From NCBI GenBank assembly GCA_938083445.1, contig CALKCP010000003.1, positions 62,001-126,000 of the forward strand: 64,000 nucleotides of DNA, read 5' to 3'. Positions 34,424 through 41,769 of the stretch are shown in pieces (the first letter of the stretch is position 1; each line of letters begins with the position of its first letter). A model generated the notes under the pieces. That model did no database searches, had not been told where the DNA came from, and saw nothing but the letters and a program-made list of their open reading frames with translations. The DNA comes from an uncultured Ulvibacter sp. Its GTDB lineage: Bacteria; Bacteroidota; Bacteroidia; Flavobacteriales; Flavobacteriaceae. The position numbers and the translations under genes were made by a program.

Positions 34424-35065
34424 ATGTTTTATTTATCACAAGACCTAGACTTTCCAAACCCCTCTGAGGCCGATTTAGATGGGCTGTTGGCAGTTGGCGG
34501 GGATTTGACTCCTGAACGTTTATTGCTTGCGTATAATATGGGTATTTTTCCATGGTATGAAAATAATCAGCCAATACTCTGGTGGAGTCCCAATCCAAGG
34601 ATGGTTTTGTTTCCTGAAAAGATGAAAGTGTCTAAAAGCCTTGGGAAGCTCATTAAAAAAGAAGTGTATCAGGTTACTTTTAACAAAGCATTTGCAGAAG
34701 TAATTGAAAATTGTTCAAAGATAAAGCGAGAAGGGCAAGGCGGAACATGGATTACTGATGAGATGCAAAACGCATATATTAACTTACACAAATTAGGTCA
34801 TGCGACCTCTGTTGAGGTGTGGCGCAATAGAATTTTGGTTGGGGGTTTATATGGAATCGATCTTCATGAGAAAAAAGTTTTCTGCGGTGAAAGCATGTTT
34901 AGTTTAGAGAGCAATGCTTCAAAAGTGGGGTTCTATTATTTGGTTTCAAAATTCGCTGAAAAGGGATACAAGTTTATTGATTGCCAACTACATACAGCTC
35001 ATTTAGAAAGCCTTGGTGGAGAGGAAATTACGCGTATTGAGTTTTTAAAAAGGCTTGACAGCTGA
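34424..35065 (+). CDS. aat: Leucyl/phenylalanyl-tRNA--protein transferase
   Basis: Aat adds Leu or Phe from tRNA to N-terminal Arg or Lys of proteins, marking them for the N-end-rule ClpS/ClpAP pathway. The 213 residues are close to the usual length. Markers are GLLAVGGDLTPERLLLAYNMGIFPW, PILWWSPNPRMVL and FCGESMFSLESNASKVG. It starts 4 nt after the transporter gene. ClpA and ClpS are not in the window. Confidence 0.96.
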   Translation: MFYLSQDLDFPNPSEADLDGLLAVGGDLTPERLLLAYNMGIFPWYENNQPILWWSPNPRMVLFPEKMKVSKSLGKLIKKEVYQVTFNKAFAEVIENCSKIKREGQGGTWITDEMQNAYINLHKLGHATSVEVWRNRILVGGLYGIDLHEKKVFCGESMFSLESNASKVGFYYLVSKFAEKGYKFIDCQLHTAHLESLGGEEITRIEFLKRLDS

Positions 35066-35132
35066 GTGTTTGATTGAATTTGTTCTCTGACTAAAATCAA
35101 CTATATTCGTGATATAATTTAATTTTCATTCA

Positions 35133-36875
35133 ATGAAACATCGCTTCTTAAAAATCTGCTCTGTATTTATATTAATCTTCTCTGTGAGTCTTGCTTTTTC
35201 ACAGAATTCTGAGATATTACCAAAAGGACTTACAGAAGTAGAAAAAGGAATAATTTCCCAATACGAGTTTAAGGGTTCAAGAGTAACTGATCCGCCTGCA
35301 GGACCAGTGAGGGCTGCTGCAGAATGGGAAGAAGTGGAATACCTCGTTGTAACATGGCAATCAGCTTTTCAAGGAATTCTTCGACAGATTGTAGCGGCAG
35401 GCGTTCAGGAGTGTAAAGTAATTATTACGACACAGAATCAGACGTCCGTTTCAAATTATCTTACCGCCGGGGGTGTAGACCTTACGAATGTAATTTTTAT
35501 GAATGAGAATTGGGATAGTATTTGGATACGAGATTATGGTGGAAATACAATCTATTTTGATGATGTTGGAGATCGTGCAATAGCAGATTGGATCTACAAC
35601 AGGCCCAGACCAAATGACGACATTATTCCTTCTGCCCACGCACTACTAACAGATATCCCTATCTATATAACGAATACAGGCACAAATGACCTAGTGAATA
35701 CTGGAGGTAACTTTATGTCGGATGGTCTAGGAAACGCATTTGCTTCAAGTCTTATATTAAATGAAAATGAACCGGGCAATCCTTATGGGGTTTCAGCTAA
35801 AACGGAAGCACAGATTGATGGAATTATGGAGGCTTATATGGGTATCAGTAATTACATCAAAATGGAAACACTGCCCTATGATGTAATTCATCACATAGAC
35901 ATGCACATGAAGCTTCTAGATGAAGAAACGTTGTTGGTAAGCCGATATCCTAATGGGGTTGCTGATGGCCCACAAATTGAAGCGAATATCGATTATGTCT
36001 TGAGTAATTTTCAATCGGTATTTGGCACTCCATATGATGTAAAGTGGATTGATGCGCCGCCAAGTACGGGCGGAAATTATCCAGATAGCGGAGGCTATTA
36101 TAGAACCTTTAGTAATTCAGTGATAATAAATAAAACCATTTTGGTCCCTACCTATAGGCCAGCAGTAGATGCTCCGGCTTTAGCCTATTATGAGGAGCTT
36201 ATGCCTGGGTATAACATCGTAGGTATTGATGTCGATAACCCTGGTGAAAATTTAATTTCACTGTTAGGCGCCATACATTGTATAACACATACTATTGGTG
36301 TTGCAGAACCTTTATTGATTGTTCATCAGCCTATTGATACTGCACTTCAAAGTAGTTCTGTTACAATAGATGCAATGATAAAGCATGTTTCTGGAGTTAA
36401 TGCTGCAAAGGTCTTTTGGAGAGAAGCGGGTGCTGCTACATTTAATGAAACTGCGATGACCTTTATTAGTGATGACAATTGGACTGCCGATGTAACTATC
36501 GCAAGCAGCAATATTGAATATTATATATGGGCAGAAGCGAATTCAGGTAAATCGTTGACTAGGCCTATTGTCGCGCCAGATGGATATTGGACTATTGATG
36601 TTGAAAATTTATCCATTGAGGATTGGGCTCAAAATCATATTTCAGCTCCCTACCCAAATCCAACGAAGAATACTGTTTCTTTTAATTTGGAGAATATTGC
36701 AGGACCTATTTCTGTTTCTATTTATAATTTATTGGGCCAGGAGTTGTTTGCAACGGATCTAGATAATGGAAATGGAATTGTAAAACTAAATTTAAATGAC
36801 GACTGGAACGGGACCTTGTTTGTAACATTTGAGGGAGACTTTGGTGTAGTTCATAAGAAGATAATAAAGCTCTAG
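35133..36875 (+). CDS. Secreted peptidylarginine deiminase-like protein (PPAD type) with T9SS sorting domain
   Basis: The 580-residue protein has a signal peptide (cut near residue 23, AFSQ) and a guanidine-group deiminase domain (about 55-390). An Ig-like domain (about 395-490) and a type A T9SS C-terminal domain (about 505-580, YPNPTKNTVSF) follow. Residues matching the P. gingivalis PPAD active site are present in order: Asp134 (WIRDYGG), His254 and Asp256 (HHIDMH), Asn328 (FSNSV) and nucleophile Cys383 (IHCIT). It should be exported and deiminate arginine in peptides or agmatine; substrate is not proven. Domain order and size match PPAD (about 556 residues). Confidence 0.88.
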   Translation: MKHRFLKICSVFILIFSVSLAFSQNSEILPKGLTEVEKGIISQYEFKGSRVTDPPAGPVRAAAEWEEVEYLVVTWQSAFQGILRQIVAAGVQECKVIITTQNQTSVSNYLTAGGVDLTNVIFMNENWDSIWIRDYGGNTIYFDDVGDRAIADWIYNRPRPNDDIIPSAHALLTDIPIYITNTGTNDLVNTGGNFMSDGLGNAFASSLILNENEPGNPYGVSAKTEAQIDGIMEAYMGISNYIKMETLPYDVIHHIDMHMKLLDEETLLVSRYPNGVADGPQIEANIDYVLSNFQSVFGTPYDVKWIDAPPSTGGNYPDSGGYYRTFSNSVIINKTILVPTYRPAVDAPALAYYEELMPGYNIVGIDVDNPGENLISLLGAIHCITHTIGVAEPLLIVHQPIDTALQSSSVTIDAMIKHVSGVNAAKVFWREAGAATFNETAMTFISDDNWTADVTIASSNIEYYIWAEANSGKSLTRPIVAPDGYWTIDVENLSIEDWAQNHISAPYPNPTKNTVSFNLENIAGPISVSIYNLLGQELFATDLDNGNGIVKLNLNDDWNGTLFVTFEGDFGVVHKKIIKL

Positions 36876-36930
36876 GCTTGTTATTATGAGTATTTTTTTA
36901 TATCACTGTTAAAACTGTAATGCCCTAACT

Positions 36931-37281
36931 ATGAAAAAGCTTCCTTGGTTACTTCTCGTGTTTTTTTCCTTCACTTCAATGGCTATATGTGCACAAGAAA
37001 TAGAAAGTGACACGATTGAAAAGAATAAAAAAATTGATGTGGTTCGTGTGTATGAGCAAATGGCTCTAGATGGTTCCAGTTCGCCCTATATGTACAGAGA
37101 ATTGGCGTATTACTATTATTTTAGAAATGACTATGATATAGCTAAGACATGGTTCGAAAAATTATTTGAAGCTGAAGAGCAATCTGATAAAAAAGTAAAG
37201 CATCGCTATAGGCAAACATTGAAGGCCCTTAGCTTGGACTATAAAGACAATCCACACCTTGTTAGAACAAGCGCGAATTAA
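36931..37281 (+). CDS. Small exported TPR-like protein
   Basis: The 116-residue protein has a signal peptide ending near residue 21 (AICAQ). The mature helical part, with PYMYRELAYYYYFRNDYDIAKTWF in two pieces, looks like one to two tetratricopeptide units (AYYYYFRNDYDIAKTWFEKL). It follows the PPAD-like gene by 55 nt. Its last 20 nt overlap the convergent tag gene. The role is unknown; TPR units of this kind occur in T9SS and gliding proteins. Confidence 0.7.
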   Translation: MKKLPWLLLVFFSFTSMAICAQEIESDTIEKNKKIDVVRVYEQMALDGSSSPYMYRELAYYYYFRNDYDIAKTWFEKLFEAEEQSDKKVKHRYRQTLKALSLDYKDNPHLVRTSAN

Positions 37282-37846
37282 GTTGTACCTGAGTATTTCT
37301 ATAGCAAAAATTCGCATGGTCGTTTACCATTCCCGTGGCTTGCATGTATGCATATACGACAGTACTTCCTACAAATTTGAACCCACGTTTCTTTAAATCT
37401 TTACTGAGCCTTTGACTAAGTAGCGTATTGGCCGGAATATCAGACATTGATTTCAAATTATTTTGAATGGGTTTTCCGCCTACAAAACCCCATATATACG
37501 CACTAAAGCTGCCAAATTCATCTTGTGTTTTCTGGAAGGCTATTGCATTGGTGACTGCAGAATGGACTTTCAATTTGTTTCGTATGATCCCCGCATCTAG
37601 TAGTAGTGAATCTGTTTTTTCCTGACTGTATTTGGCAATTTTAGTATAATCAAATCCATCAAACGCCTTTCTAAAATTCTCGCGCTTGTTTAAAATTGTG
37701 ATCCAGCTTAAACCGGCTTGAAAAGTTTCAAGTAGTAAAAATTCAAATAGTGTTGCATCATCATACACGGGGACCCCCCATTCCTCGTCGTGATACTTTA
37801 CATACAAAGGATCAGAACCGCACCAAGAACATCTTTTAGTATTCAT
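37262..37846 (-). CDS. tag: DNA-3-methyladenine glycosylase I
   Basis: Tag removes 3-methyladenine from alkylated DNA. The 194-residue protein has the N-terminal zinc ligands Cys6 and His19 (RCSWCGSDPLYVKYHDEEWG) and the C-terminal pair in NDHANFC, forming the zinc snap. The catalytic region has ETFQAGLSWITILNKRENF. Its 3' end overlaps the + strand gene at 36931 by 20 nt, a convergent arrangement without a terminator. Confidence 0.95.
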   Translation of the reverse strand: MNTKRCSWCGSDPLYVKYHDEEWGVPVYDDATLFEFLLLETFQAGLSWITILNKRENFRKAFDGFDYTKIAKYSQEKTDSLLLDAGIIRNKLKVHSAVTNAIAFQKTQDEFGSFSAYIWGFVGGKPIQNNLKSMSDIPANTLLSQRLSKDLKKRGFKFVGSTVVYAYMQATGMVNDHANFCYRNTQVQLNSRLF

Positions 37847-37957
37847 AAATTTAAGTTTAGGCAGTGATGTAAATTGATATGTTACATCTATTTTTGTATT
37901 TCTCTTTAGGAAAACTAAATGTAGTAAGTATGCGTAATTAAATACGACAAAACCTTG

Positions 37958-38578
37958 ATGAAAAATACAGTAGAAATAGAGAATCGTGCTACATTAGTAA
38001 TAAAAGCACTAGAAAAAGCAAAGTCGTATCGGGAGTATCGTGAACTTGTTTCAAATCATGTGAAAAATGGCACGAGCACCGGACCGAATCAGACAGAGGC
38101 ATTGGCAAAGTATACCTTGCTTAATGATTCACGAATGAGACGGTTAGATAAGACAACCAAAATCTCTGAGATTATCATAGACAAACTAAAAGGTTTCAAA
38201 GGAAATCAAACATGGTTGGTGCTTACTGAAAGTTGGTGTGGTGATGCAGCTCAGTCAATGCCAGTTATGAATAAGTTGGATGAAATTTCAGATAACATTG
38301 ACTTAAGAGTTGTGCTACGTGATCAACATCTTGATTTAATGAATGCTTTTTTAACGAATGGATCTCAGTCGATACCTAAAGTAATTATTTTAGATACAGA
38401 TACAAAACAAGTACTTGGAGAATGGGGCCCCAGACCCTCCACTGCGACAGAAATGGTGCACACCTATAAAAGAGATCACGGTAGCTTATCCCCAGAATTC
38501 AAGCAAGATTTACAAGTGTGGTATAACAAAGACAAGGGAGTTACTATTGCGGAAGACTTAACGAAGCTGATAAAGTAA
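37958..38578 (+). CDS. Thioredoxin-family protein with single active-site Cys
   Basis: The 206-residue protein belongs to the thioredoxin_9-like family. A helical N-terminal part (1-85) precedes the thioredoxin fold, which has ESWCGDAAQSMPVMNKL and the cis-Pro in SQSIPKVIIL. The second active-site Cys of CxxC is Ala, so it cannot act as a normal dithiol oxidoreductase. I chose ATG at 37958; a TTG directly precedes it. It is isolated between tag and the truB operon. Confidence 0.85.
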   Translation: MKNTVEIENRATLVIKALEKAKSYREYRELVSNHVKNGTSTGPNQTEALAKYTLLNDSRMRRLDKTTKISEIIIDKLKGFKGNQTWLVLTESWCGDAAQSMPVMNKLDEISDNIDLRVVLRDQHLDLMNAFLTNGSQSIPKVIILDTDTKQVLGEWGPRPSTATEMVHTYKRDHGSLSPEFKQDLQVWYNKDKGVTIAEDLTKLIK

Positions 38579-38639
38579 GGTGTCGTTTTGTTATGAAACC
38601 CTCTGGCTTGATTGGATAAATTTTCTAAGAAAAAAGAAG

Positions 38640-39338
38640 CTAGCTAGAGGTGGTTTCTAATTTCGTCTCGAAACCTTCAATGCTAAGGCTATTTTCAACC
38701 GAATAATCACCAATTTTAGTACGTCTTAATGCTGATAGATGTGCGCCGTTATTCAGGGTTTTTCCAAAATCATGTGCAAGTGATCGTATATAGGTCCCTT
38801 TGCTACAAACAATTCTAAAATCAATATTAGGCAGCTCTATATTGGTGATTTCAAAAGCTGATATATGCACAGTTCGCTTCGGAATTACAACTTCTTCCCC
38901 AGCTCTAGCATATTCATAAAGTCGTTTGCCATCTTTTTTTAAAGCTGAAAAGATGGGTGGCTGTTGTTGAATTTCGCCAATAAACTGAAGCGTGGTTTCA
39001 CTAACGTTTTCCGAAGAAATAGAAGAGTAATCAAATCTTGCGTCAATTTCTGTTTCTAGATCATAGCTTGGAGTGGTTGCACCCAGCGTAATAGTTCCGG
39101 TGTATTCTTTTTCTTGTGCCTGATACGTATCAATCTTCTTAGTAAATTTCCCTACACACAATATGAGCAACCCTGTCGCTAACGGATCTAGCGTTCCTGC
39201 ATGTCCTACCTTGATTTTTTTTATCTTGAATTGCTGTTTAATAAGCCAGCGAATTTTATTAACTACCTGGAAGGAAGTCCATCCTAGAGGCTTGTCTATG
39301 AATATAAGTTGTCCTTCTTTGTAGTCTTCAACGGTCAT
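38640..39338 (-). CDS. truB: tRNA pseudouridine(55) synthase
   Basis: TruB makes pseudouridine 55 in the T loop of tRNAs. The 232-residue protein has the catalytic Asp in GHAGTLDPLATGLLIL, and the conserved KGTYIRSLAHDFG near the end. The PUA domain of E. coli TruB is absent, giving a short form. Its start codon overlaps the uppP stop codon (TAATG). It is the last gene of the ftsX operon. Confidence 0.96.
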   Translation of the reverse strand: MTVEDYKEGQLIFIDKPLGWTSFQVVNKIRWLIKQQFKIKKIKVGHAGTLDPLATGLLILCVGKFTKKIDTYQAQEKEYTGTITLGATTPSYDLETEIDARFDYSSISSENVSETTLQFIGEIQQQPPIFSALKKDGKRLYEYARAGEEVVIPKRTVHISAFEITNIELPNIDFRIVCSKGTYIRSLAHDFGKTLNNGAHLSALRRTKIGDYSVENSLSIEGFETKLETTSS

Positions 39339-40135
39339 TATGAATTATATAAGCCAATTGTGATTGCAATGATACCTACTGCCAAGCAGTAGATTGCAAA
39401 ATAAGACAGTTTGCTTTTCCGCACAAGAGAAAGCATCCATGTACAAGCTATCAAACCAGAAATAAATGCTGCCATAAAGCCTAGTCCGAGCGTTGTGAAA
39501 TTTGCAGATTCAGAAAAAAGATCACCACTCACAAGGTCTTTCCCAATTTTTCCAAAGATCAAGGGAACTACCATTAAAAAAGAAAACCGAGCCGCTTTGC
39601 TCTTGTCATTCCCTAACAATACGGAAGTGGATATAGTAGCCCCACTTCTGGAAATCCCAGGCAGCATTGCAATGGCTTGCGAAATACCAATGATGAATGC
39701 ACTTTTGAAGGTAACTGCTTTGCCTGTATATTTTGCCCTGTCTGCCAGCCATAAAAGAATCGCGGTTACAATTAACATAGCGCCTACAAAGGCGATGTTG
39801 CCTCCAAAAAAGCTTTCGAGTTGCTCTTCAAAAAGAAGTCCGATAACCACAGCTGGCAACATGGAAACAATAATTTTAGTTACGAATTGCGTTTCTTCAT
39901 TCCATGTAAATTTTAAAAGGCCACTAAGCAGTTCCCAGACATCTTTTCTAAAAACGACCAACGTACTTAATGCCGTAGCAAAGTGAAGTACAACCGTAAA
40001 AAGCAAACTCTCTTCAGGAACAGAAGTATCTCCAAGAATTGCTTTTCCTAATTCTAGGTGGCCACTAGATGAAACGGGTAAAAATTCGGTGAATCCCTGT
40101 ATAATACCAAGGACAATAGCTTCCCATGTACCCAT
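39338..40135 (-). CDS. uppP: Undecaprenyl-diphosphatase
   Basis: UppP recycles the lipid carrier of peptidoglycan synthesis by removing one phosphate from undecaprenyl diphosphate. The 265-residue membrane protein has the conserved LGIIQGFTEFLPVSSSGHLEL near the start (two pieces: QGFTEFLPVSSSGHL) and PGISRSGATIS in the second half. It lies between DUF3098 (3-nt gap) and truB (1-nt overlap), an arrangement I recall as common in Bacteroidota. Confidence 0.97.
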   Translation of the reverse strand: MGTWEAIVLGIIQGFTEFLPVSSSGHLELGKAILGDTSVPEESLLFTVVLHFATALSTLVVFRKDVWELLSGLLKFTWNEETQFVTKIIVSMLPAVVIGLLFEEQLESFFGGNIAFVGAMLIVTAILLWLADRAKYTGKAVTFKSAFIIGISQAIAMLPGISRSGATISTSVLLGNDKSKAARFSFLMVVPLIFGKIGKDLVSGDLFSESANFTTLGLGFMAAFISGLIACTWMLSLVRKSKLSYFAIYCLAVGIIAITIGLYNS

Positions 40136-40138
40136 AGT

Positions 40139-40396
40139 TTATTTTTTCTTGTATGGATTAAGTAGAATAGCATACACCTCTATTCCAAACCCAATAAGGA
40201 TAAGGGCAGGTGCCAATCGAATACGTCTCCAATTATAAATTTCCGGATTAAAAACATTGGGATCGTCGCTGCCTCCCCCTGTCATAAGTATAAACCCTAA
40301 TACAATTACTGCGATCCCAATGAGCATAAATTTATAATTTTTACGCTCAAAGACAAACTGCGATTTTATTGATTCTTTCCGTTTTTTCTCTCCCAT
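40139..40396 (-). CDS. DUF3098 small membrane protein
   Basis: The 85-residue protein has two membrane helices (about 24-41 and 61-78) and the family loop MTGGGSDDPNVFNPEIYNWRR, written here as MTGGGSDDPNVF and EIYNWRRIRLAP. The function is unknown, but the gene normally follows ftsX in Bacteroidota, suggesting an envelope or cell-division role. Here a broken lipoprotein gene lies between it and ftsX. Confidence 0.92.
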   Translation of the reverse strand: MGEKKRKESIKSQFVFERKNYKFMLIGIAVIVLGFILMTGGGSDDPNVFNPEIYNWRRIRLAPALILIGFGIEVYAILLNPYKKK

Positions 40397-40398
40397 AA

Positions 40399-40742
40399 CT
40401 AGTTAAATTCTGTATAAATAACCTCCTGCCCAAGCGACATTTGTGCTATATGATTGGACGACATCCCTGTACTAATTTTAGCGAGGTGCAATGCATCCTT
40501 TTTATTTAAAACCTTGTTCTTCATTTCGCGAAGTGTAAGTCCTCGTTCCATACCACTATTGATATAAAAGAACGCTCCGCCGGGGTTGTAAAAAACGATG
40601 TCATTTCTGCCTCCTTCATTTTTTCTTTAATTGTAACTTCAATTTGCTCACAATTTTCCTTCTTAGTATTTTGAATAATACAGCCCTGCGCCACAAAAAT
40701 ACAAAGTATTATAAAACTAGTATTTTTAATAATAGAGTTCAT
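40399..40742 (-). pseudogene. Frameshifted lipoprotein gene inserted between ftsX and DUF3098
   Basis: The first frame, from ATG 40742, gives a lipoprotein signal (FVAQGC) and about 42 residues to IKEK. It then becomes a non-matching tail ending at 40521. The other frame continues from the same point as NEGGRNDIVFYNPGG, then FFYINSGMERGLTLREM, to a stop at 40399, only 2 nt before the DUF3098 start. The break is at an A6 run (40619-40624); one extra A restores a 114-residue protein. It overlaps the ftsX end by 17 nt. Either a recent frameshift, a sequencing error or slippage. No family recognised. Confidence 0.8.
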
Positions 40743-41604
40743 CTGTTTTTAAATTAAGAAAACGCTGTGTAGCGAAAAAAGTACTCGCCCAACTAATAAA
40801 AAGACCCATTAAGAGAATAAAACCGAATAAAACACCCAAGAGCAATCTGTCCTGTAAAAGCTCTAATTCCGGGAAGCTTCTATTTAAATAAAACAACACA
40901 ACGCCCATTCCTAACATAGCTAATAAAGCACCAATAAGCCCTAGTTTTATACTTTTCCAAATAAACGGTTTTCTTATAAAATGTTTGGTTGCTCCAACCA
41001 TTTGCATCGTTTTAATTGTAAACCGTTTCGCATAGACGGAAAGTCGGATGGAGCTATTTATCAAGAGCACTGCGATACATGTAAAAATTCCACTTATAAT
41101 AAGCACCCAGAGGCTTATTCTTTTAACATTGTCATTTAGCAAGGCAATAAGAGGTTTATCATAGACGACCTCTTCAACAAAATTTTTGGTCAGAATTTCT
41201 GCTGTAATGTCATCCAATTTCTCTGGCGACACATAGTCGGCCAATACGTATACATCGACACTATTTTGTAATGGATTATAGCCTAGAAATTCCATAAAAT
41301 TTTCACCGATTGCAGCACTATGCTCTTCTGCGGCTTGTTCTTTCGAAATATAGGTTGTCGATTTAGTATAGGCTGCTAATGACAAACTTTGTTTCAATTG
41401 GGTGATTTCAACTTCTTTCGCGGTATCTTTAAGATAGACGGTTAGTGCTATTTTTTCTTTGAAATGATCGGCAACATTTTTGGTATTCAACACCAATAGC
41501 CCTAGAAGGCCTAATAAAAACAACACAAGAGATATACTCAGTACAACTGAGAAATAAGAAGAAATTAATCTTCGTTTTTGGTATTTATCAAAAGATGAAG
41601 CCAT
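40726..41604 (-). CDS. ftsX: Cell division protein FtsX
   Basis: FtsX is the membrane part of the FtsEX complex that activates peptidoglycan hydrolases at the septum. The 292-residue protein has a first helix at about 20-42. A periplasmic domain (about 43-165) and three more helices follow, with the conserved MQMVGATKHFIRKPF before helix 3. FtsE is not in the window, which is usual in Bacteroidota. It is the first gene of the operon running to truB. Confidence 0.95.
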   Translation of the reverse strand: MASSFDKYQKRRLISSYFSVVLSISLVLFLLGLLGLLVLNTKNVADHFKEKIALTVYLKDTAKEVEITQLKQSLSLAAYTKSTTYISKEQAAEEHSAAIGENFMEFLGYNPLQNSVDVYVLADYVSPEKLDDITAEILTKNFVEEVVYDKPLIALLNDNVKRISLWVLIISGIFTCIAVLLINSSIRLSVYAKRFTIKTMQMVGATKHFIRKPFIWKSIKLGLIGALLAMLGMGVVLFYLNRSFPELELLQDRLLLGVLFGFILLMGLFISWASTFFATQRFLNLKTDELYY

Positions 41605-41716
41605 AAAAGGTTAAGAATTAATATCAAAAATATCCGTTTTTGTAATTGAATACAATTTGGATCCTAATTACAAAAATACAAGGATTTTTAATTCTGTGAC
41701 TTACTAACGTTTAAAG

Positions 41717-41747
41717 TTTTGTCTTTCGTGCAATACTTGTAAATTTG
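41717..41747 (+). promoter_or_regulatory. leuS promoter
   Basis: TTTTG at 41717-41721, an 18-nt spacer and TAAATTTG at 41740-41747 match the Bacteroidota -33/-7 promoter well. The leader to the leuS ATG at 41770 would be about 15 nt. No T-box is seen. Confidence 0.75.
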
Positions 41748-41769
41748 CTTTCCAAAAGCAGCAAAAATA

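Noticed and set aside
40612-40630. Classic programmed -1 frameshift site in the broken lipoprotein gene
   Set aside because: The A6 run does not form a good X XXY YYZ heptamer in the reading frame (AAA then ATG), and no pseudoknot is evident; a plain 1-nt loss fits better.
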